Assembly (NCBI GenBank): GCA_944350265.1
Contig: CALVOG010000003.1
Span: forward strand, 52,979-116,978
DNA from: an uncultured Clostridia bacterium
GTDB taxonomy: Bacteria; Bacillota; Clostridia; Christensenellales; UBA1242
DNA: 64,000 bases
Direction of reading: 5' to 3'
A program made the translations under genes and the position numbers. The notes under the pieces are model-generated. The model was not told the origin of the DNA and made no database searches. It saw only the letters and a program-made list of their open reading frames with translations. How positions within the stretch are numbered: position 1 is the first letter of the stretch; each line of letters starts with the position of its first letter. Below, one piece after another: positions 17,605-26,332 of the stretch.

Positions 17605-17913
17605 TTAAATTGTGCTATCTTTTATCCACCTAAAAAACTCTTTCGCCCCGTTTTTTATCGGTAAGGAAATAATTTCTGCCACTTCATAGGAATGATTTTC
17701 TTTTATCACTTTCTCCACCATTTTAAACAACTTTCGTTTAGTTTTCATCGTGACCATATATTCGTCTGTTTTACACCTTTCATTATTCCACACGTAATGA
17801 CTTTCGATAGCAAAAATTTGAGCGCACGCCACAAGTTTTTTGTCCAAAAGAATATTACCTATCTTTCTTGCTTCTTCAAGGCTGTCAGTAGCAAACTTAA
17901 TTTCAACAAACAT
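17605..17913 (-). CDS. cutA: CutA1-like divalent cation tolerance protein
   Basis: Small trimeric ferredoxin-like protein, 102 residues. Family features: an initial FVEIKFATDSLEEARKIG, LVACAQIF, SHYVWNNE, MTMKTK, and ending SYEVAEIISLPI...FFRWI, which matches the conserved P-x-I/L and W-I end. The molecular role is poorly defined in the family despite the metal-tolerance name. It starts 10 nt after the priA stop. Confidence 0.88.
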   Translation of the reverse strand: MFVEIKFATDSLEEARKIGNILLDKKLVACAQIFAIESHYVWNNERCKTDEYMVTMKTKRKLFKMVEKVIKENHSYEVAEIISLPIKNGAKEFFRWIKDSTI

Positions 17914-17922
17914 ACTTCCTCC

Positions 17923-20097
17923 CTAACTTAAATTATTTGGATTAACTTCAAAGAAAACCGAGGATTTCGCCTTTTCGTCGACGCACTTAAATATCTCATT
18001 TTCAATCTCTTTCGCCTTATTAAGCTTAAAGCGCATAAGAATTTGGTAGCGATATTTGGTTTTTATGCGGTTGAGTGGCGATTTCATAACATCCAAATAG
18101 ACAAATTCATCCTTAAACCGTTCTTTGACCTCTTGCACCTTATTATAGCACACTTTAATCTCTTTTGCCACAATATTTTCGTCCTCGTGCGAAAATAAAA
18201 TTCTAAGCACCTTGGTATACGGCGGAAAATTGGTGACTTTTCTTAAGTTTGCCTCCTTTTTGAAGAAACCTTTGAAGTCGTAGTTTTGCGCGTAGCGATA
18301 AACATAGTGGCGCGGAGAATAGGTTTGAAGAATCACCTTGCCTTGTTGTTTGCTTCGCCCCGCACGCCCAGAAACTTGCGTGATTAATTGAAAGGTCTTT
18401 TCAATGGAACGATAGTCGGCTTGATATAAACTTTGGTCGGCGTCGACAATTCCAACTAAAATAACATCCTCAAAATCGTGTCCCTTTGCAATCATTTGCG
18501 TGCCAACAAGAATGCCCGGCTTTGCCTCGCGAAATTGGTTCAAAATGCTTCTATGCGCGCCTTTTTGCGAAGTTGTGTCGTTATCCATACGAAAAATTGG
18601 AACGTTAGGGAAGTATTTTTTAAGTTCTTCCACCACCCTCTCCGTGCCGATTGCACCCTGCTTTATGTTGTGACTTCCGCAACTTGGGCAAATATCCAGC
18701 GCGCGATAACGCTTCCCGCAGTAGTGACATTTCAGTTTGTTTTCGTAGTGGTGATAAACAAGCGAAACGTCGCAGTCCTTGCACTTTGCCACATATCCAC
18801 ATTCACGGCACCGCTGAAAGGAAGAAAATCCGCGTCTATTTATGAAAATCATCGCCTGCTTCTTCTCTTCCACCACATTTGATAGTTCGGCGATGAGCGG
18901 TATGGAGAAAATCTCGCTGTTGCCGTGGCGGAGTTCGTCAAGCATATCAACAATAAGAATTTTCGGCATCTCCATACCATTCACGCGCACGGGCATCTCC
19001 ACAAGTTCGTATTCGCCGTCAAGCGCCTTCGAATAACTTTCAATGCTCGGCGTTGCCGAACCTAAAACCAAAATTGAGTCGTTGTATTTCCGCCTAAATT
19101 CGGCTATCTCGTGCGTGTCATAACGCGGGTTGCTTTCGGAGATGTAACTTTGTTCGTGCTCTTCGTCAATTATGATTATCCCAAGGTTTTCAATCGGTGA
19201 AAATATAGCCGAGCGCGCGCCAACCACCACTTTCGCCTCGCCAAAGAAGATTCTTCGCCACTCGTCAAAGCGCTCGCCTGCTGAAAGACCACTGTGAATA
19301 AGCGCCACATTCTCGCCAAAACGGGCTTTGAAATTCGCCAAAACTTGCGGAGTTAGCGAAATCTCTGGCACAAGCATAAGGGCGGTTTTCCCCTTTTCAA
19401 GCACCCGCTCAATGAGGTTCATATAAACCTCCGTTTTCCCGCTTCCCGTCACGCCGTGAAGAAGATAGGTTTTGTTTTGCCTGATGGTGCCAAGAGCGCG
19501 CTGTTGTAAGGGCGTTAACGGGCGTTTTTGAAGGGAGATTTTGTCGTAGGCAACCGCCCGCTTTTGCTCCTCGAAAAACACCTCAACTTCGCCTTTTTTC
19601 ACAAGTGCAGAAAGTGGAGCATAGCCAAATTCGGCTGAAATATCGCTAAATTTTGCCACCTTTTTCTCTTTTAAGAACTCTAAAATTATCGCCTGCTTTT
19701 TGGCGTTTTTGGGCAAAATAACATCCTCATTTCTAAGTCGCACATAGCGCACCAAAAGTTCTTTAACCTTGCCCGTTCGCATCTCGCTTGGAAGAAAAAG
19801 ACGGAGAATGCTGGCAAGTTTGAGGTGGAGATTTTCCTTCATATAGTGCATAAGCGCCAGCATTTCGCTTTTTATAACAGGAAAGCCGTCAACTGGGCGA
19901 ATCACCTCTTTGATTTTTGTTTCGTCAAAGGTGGTTTCGTTCAAAATTTCCACCACAAATCCCTCTAAAACACGCGCGCCAAAAGGCACCAAAACCCTTT
20001 CCCCAAGCTTCACCGAGAGGTGGTCAGGGATGGCATAAACAAACTCTCTGTCAAGCGCCTTTGCGTCTTGGTCGATAATCACATTTGCAAACTTCAT
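17923..20097 (-). CDS. priA: Primosomal protein N' (replication restart helicase PriA)
   Basis: 724 residues. N-terminal 3'-DNA-binding domain, Walker A GVTGSGKTEVY, DEEH box (IIIDEEHEQSY), SATPSIE, the zinc-binding cysteines CRECGYVAKCKDCD and CHYCGKRYRALDICPSCG inserted between helicase lobes, and motif VI QVSGRAGRSKQQG. Complete. Restarts stalled forks with DnaD/DnaB/DnaI-type loaders. Usual neighbour of rpoZ and def. Confidence 0.97.
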   Translation of the reverse strand: MKFANVIIDQDAKALDREFVYAIPDHLSVKLGERVLVPFGARVLEGFVVEILNETTFDETKIKEVIRPVDGFPVIKSEMLALMHYMKENLHLKLASILRLFLPSEMRTGKVKELLVRYVRLRNEDVILPKNAKKQAIILEFLKEKKVAKFSDISAEFGYAPLSALVKKGEVEVFFEEQKRAVAYDKISLQKRPLTPLQQRALGTIRQNKTYLLHGVTGSGKTEVYMNLIERVLEKGKTALMLVPEISLTPQVLANFKARFGENVALIHSGLSAGERFDEWRRIFFGEAKVVVGARSAIFSPIENLGIIIIDEEHEQSYISESNPRYDTHEIAEFRRKYNDSILVLGSATPSIESYSKALDGEYELVEMPVRVNGMEMPKILIVDMLDELRHGNSEIFSIPLIAELSNVVEEKKQAMIFINRRGFSSFQRCRECGYVAKCKDCDVSLVYHHYENKLKCHYCGKRYRALDICPSCGSHNIKQGAIGTERVVEELKKYFPNVPIFRMDNDTTSQKGAHRSILNQFREAKPGILVGTQMIAKGHDFEDVILVGIVDADQSLYQADYRSIEKTFQLITQVSGRAGRSKQQGKVILQTYSPRHYVYRYAQNYDFKGFFKKEANLRKVTNFPPYTKVLRILFSHEDENIVAKEIKVCYNKVQEVKERFKDEFVYLDVMKSPLNRIKTKYRYQILMRFKLNKAKEIENEIFKCVDEKAKSSVFFEVNPNNLS

Positions 20098-20487
20098 TCT
20101 CCGCCCTTTTAAAATTCAACTAAAAACAATTTGAATACCGCATATTTTTTTCTTCATTTTTCCACATTATACTTTATTTTTCTTCATTTTCCACTTCATT
20201 TTTCTTTACTTTCTTCATTTTATAGTTTATTTTTCAATTTCCTTTTCAACTTTGTTTCCTAAATTTTTTGCTTACCTATGTCACATTAAAATTGAAGAAA
20301 AAAGCGTTTCTACGATTAAAAAATCACCTTCGTTTTTTTATTTTACCTTTAAACTTTACTTTTCCCCATATTTTCGCTTAACCATAAACACCTCAAAATT
20401 AAAGAAAAAACAAGCGTTCTTATGATTAAAAAATCACCATCCCAAATAGGATAGTGAAATTATAGCACAAAACCGAAAAATTACCAA
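20098..20487. repeat. AT-rich spacer with imperfect direct repeats
   Basis: Two copies of a segment containing AAAGCG/AAGCGTT and ending GATTAAAAAATCACC lie at ~20291-20330 and ~20396-20434. Between 20150 and 20260, short TTCATTTT-rich units recur. No gene seen. Confidence 0.6.
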
Positions 20488-20688
20488 CTATTCTGCCGTT
20501 CCTTTGAAAGAAATTTCGCCGTTATAAATTTCATCAAGCGCAATGGAAATTGCCTTTCTGTCAGCGCTTGCAAGTTCTTCGCGCCTTGTTGCTTCAATCT
20601 CTTTTGCGCGCTTTGCGGCGAGAATGGAAAGCACGTATTTATTCCCCGTTTTTTTCACAAGTTCGTCGATTGGTGGTTTGTTCATCAT
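20488..20688 (-). CDS. rpoZ: DNA-directed RNA polymerase omega subunit
   Basis: 66 residues, small omega. It contains the core pattern PPIDELVKKTGNKYVLSILAAKRAKEI (described by its key residues P-I-x-L...Y-L-x-x-x-A-x-R-A-x-x-I) and ends KAISIALDEIYNGEI. Two adjacent Mets are possible starts. Its own promoter lies ~20 nt upstream. Confidence 0.92.
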   Translation of the reverse strand: MMNKPPIDELVKKTGNKYVLSILAAKRAKEIEATRREELASADRKAISIALDEIYNGEISFKGTAE

Positions 20689-20713
20689 AATCTTCTTCTC
20701 CTATTTCACGCCC

Positions 20714-20742
20714 ATTATACCACACCAAAAGGAATTTGTAAA
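20714..20742 (-). promoter_or_regulatory. Promoter of rpoZ
   Basis: Minus strand: TTTACA (plus 20737-20742), 17-nt spacer, TATAAT (20714-20719). Confidence 0.8.
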
Positions 20743-20799
20743 GAAAAATTTTAAAAATTCCTCTTTCTTACTTAAAAATTCCACATATTAATCACCCGT

Positions 20800-21135
20800 T
20801 ACTGCCCGCGAACGTCTAATCTTTCCTATTAAAAAACGCTTGACACGCTGTCTCTCCTCTACCGCCAGGACTGTCACCCTATTTGTCATTCTGAGGCAAC
20901 GCCGAAGAATCTCGTCGTAGCGCCCGCCCGCGAACGTCAAACCTTTCCTCTTTTTGCCAGAAAAACACGGCTAAACTCAAAACACCTCAACAATTCAAGC
21001 GCGCTTGGTCATTCTGAGCGGAGCGAAGAACCTCGTCGTAGGTGGCAATGCCACTTTTTGATGTGGCGCTTGTTGAACTGTATTATTTACAAAAAAGATT
21101 AGTCACACACCACTGCCCGCGTATGTCTAAAATAC
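20800..21135. repeat. Interspersed repeat cluster (GTCATTCTGAG type)
   Basis: Copies begin at 20885 (GTCATTCTGAGGCAACGCC..., through CTCGTCGTAG) and 21008 (GTCATTCTGAGCGGAGCGAA..., through CTCGTCGTAGGTGGC). They are flanked by three copies of GCCCGCG(A/T)A(C/T)GTCTA-like sequence at ~20812, ~20926 and ~21115. The same family occurs near 54.7 kb. Intergenic, no ORF. Confidence 0.85.
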
Positions 21136-21151
21136 CTCTTAAAAGGGCGCT

Positions 21152-21505
21152 TTAATTCACAAAGCCAAGCGAGATAAGTATTGCGCGGTCAACCTCTTTC
21201 ATCTTATAACCATCAATGTTAGCGATTTTCTCTTTAAGTCGTCGCTTATCAAGCGTTCGAATTTGCTCCAAAAGCACCACGCTATCCTTTGGAAGATGAT
21301 ATTTTTGCGAAGAAAGTTCGATATGCGTTGGCAATTTCGCCTTGGAAAGTTTGCTTGTTATCGCGGAAACGATGACGGTTGGCGAATACTTGTTCCCAAC
21401 ATCGTTTTGTATGATAAGAACAGGGCGAACGCCACCTTGCTCGCTCCCAACAACGGGACTGAGGTCAGCAAAGTATATCTCTCCTCGCTTATAATTTTCC
21501 ATCAT
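21152..21505 (-). CDS. mazF: MazF/PemK-family endoribonuclease toxin (EndoA-like)
   Basis: 117 residues. [30 protein letters not shown] and VIVSAITSK carry the catalytic Arg and Thr positions known from B. subtilis Endo[14 protein letters not shown] and AILISLGF complete the fold. An mRNA interferase that halts translation is inferred. It overlaps the upstream 79-aa gene by 17 nt (start inside the partner's last codons), as toxin genes do with antitoxins. Confidence 0.93.
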   Translation of the reverse strand: MMENYKRGEIYFADLSPVVGSEQGGVRPVLIIQNDVGNKYSPTVIVSAITSKLSKAKLPTHIELSSQKYHLPKDSVVLLEQIRTLDKRRLKEKIANIDGYKMKEVDRAILISLGFVN

Positions 21506-21728
21506 ACCTACCCATTAAATTTTGATAATCGTAGAGGTCGGCAACTTCAAGCGGTCGCACATCCTCATAAACATCACGCATATCCTGCGCGAGATAGTCC
21601 TGTTCATTATTCATCTTATGCTTCACATCACCACAAGTTGACTTAACAACAAAATCTTTAAGACTTTGTCCGTTTTTTTCGATATTTTTAATCTTTTTAA
21701 GCATTTGTTTGTATGGATTCGTTGCCAT
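21489..21728 (-). CDS. Unrecognised 79-aa partner of MazF, candidate antitoxin
   Basis: Small acidic/basic mixed protein with Shine-Dalgarno AGGAGAG. It ends within the mazF start, so the two are translationally coupled. It does not look like the ribbon-helix-helix EndoAI or the AbrB-type MazE. Its N-terminus is Lys-rich ([17 protein letters not shown]) and its C-terminus is Asp/Glu/Tyr-rich ([22 protein letters not shown]), which could be the toxin-binding tail. The antitoxin role is inferred from position only. Confidence 0.65.
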   Translation of the reverse strand: MATNPYKQMLKKIKNIEKNGQSLKDFVVKSTCGDVKHKMNNEQDYLAQDMRDVYEDVRPLEVADLYDYQNLMGRYDGKL

Positions 21729-21784
21729 AATTCTCTCCTGTTTAGCAAAATTTAATACTTTTAGTGTGGAAAAATATTAAACTT

Positions 21785-22005
21785 TTATTCTTTAATGCAA
21801 ATCAAAATTTCCATTCTAATGTAGACTAAACCCCTCCGCTCTAATGTAAATCAAGATTTCTGCTCTAATGTAAAATAAACTTTTCTGCTCTTATGCAAAC
21901 TAAACTCACTGCGCTATTGAAAACAAAATCTTCATCTTAATGTAAACTAAACCTTTCACGCTTTTGTAAACCAATCTTTTTGCAATTTAAGCCAATTTCC
22001 CCGCT
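21785..22005. repeat. Degenerate tandem array, ~25-bp unit, about eight to nine copies
   Basis: Units follow the pattern CTAATGTAAACTAAAC + TTTTCTGCT, e.g. starting near 21815, 21840, 21864, 21889, 21935. Each differs by several bases and indels. No constant spacer, so not CRISPR. It fills the gap upstream of the MazF pair. Confidence 0.8.
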
Positions 22006-22069
22006 CTTTTATAAGTTAGGGCGTAAAAAAAATTAATGATTCCATCATTTTCTTTAATAGGATAGAGGA

Positions 22070-22408
22070 CTATCTTAAAATAGCCACCGCCCCCACGATA
22101 TCTTTTGTGTGCGAAAGTGAAATTTCCACCTTTCTTCCGTTTGCAAGCGCCAGCGCGTTGCCGTGAAGAACAACATATGGCTTGCCGTTCTCTTCGTGCA
22201 TAAGTTCAATGTCTTTAAACGCCACTTTTTCGCTTTTCACATTAAGGCACTTAAAAACCGCTTCTTTCACCACCCAAAGTGACGCCACTTTTTCCTTTTT
22301 GTTTTTAAAGCGCAAAACATACTCTTTTTCTCTTTCAGTTGCGATTTTTTCAAGCAAGCGAACATCGTCTTTTACCTTTGAGATATGTTCAATATCAAAG
22401 CCAATCAT
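22070..22408 (-). CDS. acpS: Holo-[acyl-carrier-protein] synthase
   Basis: Transfers 4'-phosphopantetheine from CoA to acyl carrier protein. 112 residues; magnesium-site motif GFDIEHISKV and WVVKEAVFKCL are intact, as is SLSHTKDIVGAVAI. It overlaps recX by 4 nt. Confidence 0.96.
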   Translation of the reverse strand: MIGFDIEHISKVKDDVRLLEKIATEREKEYVLRFKNKKEKVASLWVVKEAVFKCLNVKSEKVAFKDIELMHEENGKPYVVLHGNALALANGRKVEISLSHTKDIVGAVAILR

Positions 22409-23019
22409 TCGTCGCCTCCGTTGTAAATTTTGCCTGCTATCCTTTGTGCCACATCATAACTATAACCTTTATAAATTAAATGCGCAAGGCATTTTTGCTT
22501 GTTTTTTAAAGTTTTTTCGCGATTTTTGGCGAATTTAAGAGCAATTTCCGTCGCACGCGCTTCTTCGTCCTCGTCGTCGACGCTTGCTAGAAGCTCATCA
22601 ATAATCTCCCTATTTATCCCTTTTTCTTTAAGTTTTTGGGCGATAACTCGCTTGCCCTTTGACAAGGAGAGCGTCTCAAAATAATTTCTTGCAAAACGCT
22701 CGTCGTTTAAATACCCATATTCCTTCAATTTCAAAACCGCGCTTTCGACGCTATCTTTTTTAAAATTTTTGCGAAAAAGATAGTCTTTCAGCCCTTTTGT
22801 GGAAACGTTGTATTTTTCTAGGTATGTAACGGCGGTGAGAAAGCAAAGTTTTTCATCATTCTCTTTCTTCACCGCGTAAAAATTTTCGTCGACCTCGTCG
22901 CCCGTTTTGATGTTGTATTTTGCCAAAATCTCATCTAAAAAAACGCCAAAAAATTCACCGTCAACATAGAGGTGATATTTTAAACCTTGCTTAGATTTTT
23001 TGATTTCGGTTATACGCAC
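22405..23019 (-). CDS. recX: RecA regulator RecX
   Basis: 204 residues, three RecX-type helical repeats. Diagnostic stretches: YLEKYNVSTKGLKDYL, LKEYGYLNDERFARNY and AQKLKEKGINREIIDELL. It modulates RecA filaments. No recA in the window. Coupled to acpS. Confidence 0.92.
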   Translation of the reverse strand: MRITEIKKSKQGLKYHLYVDGEFFGVFLDEILAKYNIKTGDEVDENFYAVKKENDEKLCFLTAVTYLEKYNVSTKGLKDYLFRKNFKKDSVESAVLKLKEYGYLNDERFARNYFETLSLSKGKRVIAQKLKEKGINREIIDELLASVDDEDEEARATEIALKFAKNREKTLKNKQKCLAHLIYKGYSYDVAQRIAGKIYNGGDE

Positions 23020-23325
23020 TTAGTTATCCTCTCTATCCTCGTGGTAGTAAACTTCCTTTCCTTTTTTTATGGCGTAGTCGATTTCCTTCTGCGTGCTTTC
23101 GCTGATAAAGCCGTCAATGTTGACAACATAGATAAAGTCACATAGGTCAATCTTCTTATAGTGCGCGCGAATTATTTTATCCCTCTCCTTTTGCGTGTCA
23201 TTTTTCCCAGCAAAATCATAAACGCATTGAAGAACGCAGTAACCAAACGTCACTTCCAAATTCCTCGCAATCTTAATCATCTCGTTTTGATAGCGCATAC
23301 TTCCGCATAATGTAACAACAACCAT
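23020..23325 (-). CDS. Nucleoside 2-deoxyribosyltransferase-like small protein
   Basis: 101 residues. The opening VVVTLCGSMRYQNEM and closing FISESTQKEIDYAIKKGKEV resemble the nucleoside 2-deoxyribosyltransferase fold found in small phage and bacterial proteins, but the catalytic Glu cannot be assigned with certainty. Single nucleotide gap to recX (start follows its predecessor closely), so part of the same transcript. Substrate unknown. Confidence 0.7.
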   Translation of the reverse strand: MVVVTLCGSMRYQNEMIKIARNLEVTFGYCVLQCVYDFAGKNDTQKERDKIIRAHYKKIDLCDFIYVVNIDGFISESTQKEIDYAIKKGKEVYYHEDREDN

Positions 23326-23333
23326 TTTTCACC

Positions 23334-23693
23334 TCACTTTAAAACTTCGCTTGCCACTTTTGTGTAAGCGCGAACAAGCCCGCCAGCGCCAAGTTTTATC
23401 CCGCCAAAATAGCGAACAACAAACACACAAACATTTGAAAGTTTTTTCTTTTGAATAACAGAAAGAATTGGTTTCCCAGCGGTCGAGGAAGGCTCGCCAT
23501 CATCCACCGCCTTTTCTAAAAAAGGATTTTTTAAAGAATAGGCATAACAAATATGAGTGGCTTTCTTATGTTCTTGTTTAAGAAAATTTAATGCGCCATT
23601 AACCTCTTCCACACTTTGGCAAAAAAGTTTATAACCAATGAATCTTGACTTTTTCTCCAACATTTCCACGCTGTTATCGAAAGAAATTTTCAT
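23334..23693 (-). CDS. IMPACT/YigZ-family protein, N-terminal domain only
   Basis: 119 residues. KKSRFIGYKLFCQSVEEV, HKKATHICYAYS, DDGEPSSTAGKPIL and VRYFGGIKLGAGGLVRAY are the UPF0029 signature. Classical YigZ is ~200 aa with a second ferredoxin-like (DUF1949) domain; that half is absent, with no coding remnant downstream. Linked in the literature to ribosome or stress control; function here unproven. Confidence 0.88.
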   Translation of the reverse strand: MKISFDNSVEMLEKKSRFIGYKLFCQSVEEVNGALNFLKQEHKKATHICYAYSLKNPFLEKAVDDGEPSSTAGKPILSVIQKKKLSNVCVFVVRYFGGIKLGAGGLVRAYTKVASEVLK

Positions 23694-23840
23694 ATTTATA
23701 TTCTAACAAAAATGAAAGCATAAATCAATTATTTTTATAAAAATTGCGAAAAATTGCTCTTTTTTAAGATTTTTTCGCAAAATTTATGCATTTATTTACA
23801 TTTTTCATTACCTTTTTAGTTTTAGTATTCAAAATAAGAA

Positions 23841-23867
23841 AATAAAAAAGTGGCTAGATTGCCACCT
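23841..23867 (-). terminator. Intrinsic terminator after the YjzC-like gene
   Basis: Minus-strand arms AGGTGGC and GCCACTT (one G-U), 6-nt loop, then a T-rich tract. Confidence 0.8.
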
Positions 23868-23878
23868 CTTTATAGGAC

Positions 23879-24034
23879 TTAGTCCTCTTTTACATAATAA
23901 CTTCCCTCGTGTTGTGTTGGAGGAAAAGATTCACCTTTTTCAAGGTATGTTTTTCCACCATTTTGACCGTCCCTGCTGTAAGCGGTATATTCGCCAGATT
24001 CAGGAACACTTTCACCAGGTCTATACTTTTCCAT
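23879..24034 (-). CDS. YjzC-like 51-aa protein
   Basis: Hand-translated: ATG at 24034 with GGGAGG 5 nt upstream, 51 codons, TAA at 23881. It begins MEKYRPGESVPESGEY and has EKGESFPPT then YYVKED. This matches the pattern of the small YjzC family (K-x-GE-x-P-x-SG-x-Y ... G-x-x-FPPT). Function unknown. It has its own terminator. The rest of 23694-24126 shows nothing else. Confidence 0.7.
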   Translation of the reverse strand: MEKYRPGESVPESGEYTAYSRDGQNGGKTYLEKGESFPPTQHEGSYYVKED

Positions 24035-24126
24035 ATTTACCTCCCACACATAGAATGTGCAAAAGGTAGTGATTTATTCAAAAAGTTTTGCTATTTTGTT
24101 TGTTAATTTAATTATTCTTTACAATA

Positions 24127-25236
24127 CTATCTTACGCGTTCTTCTTGTGGAAAATCTTTGTGATGAGAACGAGCATCATCACCCGAATGTTTACGCTTAA
24201 ATATTGAAGATGACGCACCTTTGACAGACTCAATTTCTTTGCTTGCTGAAGTTAAAAACTTATCAACAAAATCATTGATCATCTCTATATTTCTACGATA
24301 TTCCTCTGATTTTGGATTCAAATGAGCCTTTACTTTTCTTAATTCTTTAATACAAACCTTTTCATGTTCTTTAATTAAATCAGTTCGTCCATCATTTTCA
24401 ACATCCCAACCATTCTTTTCAAAATCATATTTAAATTCGCTAAAATATGTATTATCGCTAAGCCAAATTAGCTCATTAAAAGGATATTTATAATCAGTTT
24501 GTTTTAAATTTCTTAAAACAGCATAACAATTTGCTAATACTGCAATTCTCATATATTCGGGAGTAAGTTTTCCATAACAATCTTTTATTGACTGCGGATT
24601 AACATGTGGCGAGAAACCCAGCTGATTATAATAATATACAAAACAATTTTTCGGATTCTCATAACCATAACCAAGCTCAATCCCTCTTCTCATCATTTCA
24701 AGCATAACATCTAGAATCTCTGGCGAAGTAGAAAATTCCCAAAATAATGAATAAGATGCTATTGTTTGAGATATGTTCGCACCTTTGTCGAGTAAATCCT
24801 TTATTTCTCCAAACTTCGCTTCATTTTTGTTCTCTTTATACTCCACAATTGCTTTATAAAGCGCAACATCTAAAGATAATCGCTCATCACCCAATTCATT
24901 AAGCATTTCTTCAGCTTTTGAGAAATCATGGGCCTTAACCGCATCTTCGGTTTCTCTTATAAACATCCAAACCCTTTTTTTACATAATTCCTTATAGTCT
25001 ACAAGAACTCTTTCAAATGACGCTCCTTTGTCGAACAAATCCTTTATTTCCTCAAACTTCGCTTCGCTTTTATTCTCTTTATACTCCACAAGCGCTTTAT
25101 AAAGTGCAACATCTAAAGAGAATTGCTCATCACCTAATTCATTAAGCATTTCTTCAACTTTTGAGAAATCATGAGCCATAACCGCTTTTCTTATTCTATT
25201 TCCTAACGCCAACTCTTTTTCATTTAATTTTCTCAT
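24127..25236 (-). CDS. Unknown 369-aa protein with a tandem duplicated ~56-aa repeat
   Basis: Two near-identical copies occur at ~19-75 and ~100-157: both contain AHDFSK(V/A)EEMLNELGDE, LDVALYKA(L/I)VEYKENK, and (I)KDL(F/L)DKGA. The DKGA ending recalls ankyrin-type consensus, but the unit is longer. The C-terminal ~200 residues are unlike anything I recognise, with a Ser/Arg/His-rich tail. Soluble. It has a near-perfect promoter. Function unknown. Confidence 0.75.
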   Translation of the reverse strand: MRKLNEKELALGNRIRKAVMAHDFSKVEEMLNELGDEQFSLDVALYKALVEYKENKSEAKFEEIKDLFDKGASFERVLVDYKELCKKRVWMFIRETEDAVKAHDFSKAEEMLNELGDERLSLDVALYKAIVEYKENKNEAKFGEIKDLLDKGANISQTIASYSLFWEFSTSPEILDVMLEMMRRGIELGYGYENPKNCFVYYYNQLGFSPHVNPQSIKDCYGKLTPEYMRIAVLANCYAVLRNLKQTDYKYPFNELIWLSDNTYFSEFKYDFEKNGWDVENDGRTDLIKEHEKVCIKELRKVKAHLNPKSEEYRRNIEMINDFVDKFLTSASKEIESVKGASSSIFKRKHSGDDARSHHKDFPQEERVR

Positions 25237-25268
25237 AAACTTTACCCCTCCCCCACATTGTTGTCAAA

Positions 25269-25297
25269 AGTATAACACAAAAATCAACTGTTGTCAA
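25269..25297 (-). promoter_or_regulatory. Promoter of the duplicated-repeat gene
   Basis: Minus strand: TTGACA (plus 25292-25297), 17-nt spacer, TATACT (25269-25274). TTGACAACA occurs twice, at the -35 and again just after the -10, which could be an operator pair. Confidence 0.82.
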
Positions 25298-25432
25298 TAT
25301 CCAATTTTAAAGGGTGCAAAGAAAAATTAATTGCAACAAATTTGCTTAAGAAAATAATCAAGTTTAATAATGTATTGTTTTGTAAAATGCAAAAAAAACA
25401 CAAATAATATAGTTTAAATTTAAAACAATATA

Positions 25433-26296
25433 TCAATCTTCCTTATTCTCGCTATCATAGAACTCGTTGAAGTCGATATACTTTTCGTGGTGCTTCCAGC
25501 CGACCATGGTGTCAACATTGCAGTTGTGAATGCTTTTGAAGATATGGTTTTCGATATCTGGAATTTTTTCGCGCAATTCTTTGATTAAATTTTTGATATT
25601 TAGCCTTGCACTAGGCGAAATCTCATCTTCGTTTTGCGACATCTCGGTGAACCTACACGCACACTGTAAAAATTTTAGTTCGTTATAGTCCTTCCATGCT
25701 AAAATATCTTTTTCTTCAACATAATATAGAGGTCTAATAAGTTCTATTCCGTCAAAATTTTTTGAGCGAAGCTTTGGTGGCATAGCTTGAAGTTGCGCCC
25801 CATAAAACATTCCCACAAGCGTAGTTTCAATAACATCATTAAAGTGATGCGCTAAGGCTATCTTATTGCATCCTAGCTTCTGCGCCTCGCTGTAAAGGTA
25901 ACCCCTCCTCATTCTAGCGCAAAGATAGCATGGAGATTTTTCCACATTCACAACACTATCAAAAATATCACTCTCAAAAATATGGAGAGGAATTTCAAGT
26001 TTTTTTGCATTTTCTTCTATTTGCTTTAAATTTTTTTCGTTATACCCGGGGTTCATACAAATATATAAAACTTCAAAATTTACATCGCTAATCTTTTTTA
26101 ACTGTTGCATAAGTTTAGCAAGGAGCATACTGTCTTTTCCACCCGAAACACAAACTGCTATTTTATCACCTTCATTTACAAGTTTATATCGTTTTAGCGC
26201 AAGAATAAACTTAGTCCATATCGACTTTCGAAACTTTTTCATCAAACTTCTTTCTACTAATTGAGCATAACTCAGCTTAGTTAAATCTTTACTCAT
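25433..26296 (-). CDS. ttcA: TtcA-like tRNA 2-thiocytidine synthetase family protein
   Basis: N-type ATP-pyrophosphatase: PP-loop CVSGGKDSMLLAKL. Redox/cluster cysteine motifs CYLCARMRRG and the downstream CACRF match the TtcA family, which thiolates C32 of tRNAs. The start is set at ATG 26296 (MSKDLTKLSY), 287 aa; the upstream TTG at 26332 has no Shine-Dalgarno. The -10 box ends 7 nt before this ATG, suggesting a leaderless mRNA. Assignment within the TtcA/TtuA group is by motif only. Confidence 0.85.
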   Translation of the reverse strand: MSKDLTKLSYAQLVERSLMKKFRKSIWTKFILALKRYKLVNEGDKIAVCVSGGKDSMLLAKLMQQLKKISDVNFEVLYICMNPGYNEKNLKQIEENAKKLEIPLHIFESDIFDSVVNVEKSPCYLCARMRRGYLYSEAQKLGCNKIALAHHFNDVIETTLVGMFYGAQLQAMPPKLRSKNFDGIELIRPLYYVEEKDILAWKDYNELKFLQCACRFTEMSQNEDEISPSARLNIKNLIKELREKIPDIENHIFKSIHNCNVDTMVGWKHHEKYIDFNEFYDSENKED

Positions 26297-26303
26297 TACA
26301 CAT

Positions 26304-26332
26304 ATAATACACTTTTTTATGTTAATTTTCAA
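26304..26332 (-). promoter_or_regulatory. Promoter giving a leaderless ttcA-like mRNA
   Basis: Minus strand: TTGAAA (plus 26327-26332), 17-nt spacer, TATTAT (26304-26309). The expected start nucleotide coincides with the ATG at 26296. Confidence 0.65.

Noticed and set aside
21785-22005. CRISPR array
   Set aside because: Units are contiguous and degenerate, without unique spacers of constant length, and there are no cas genes in the window.
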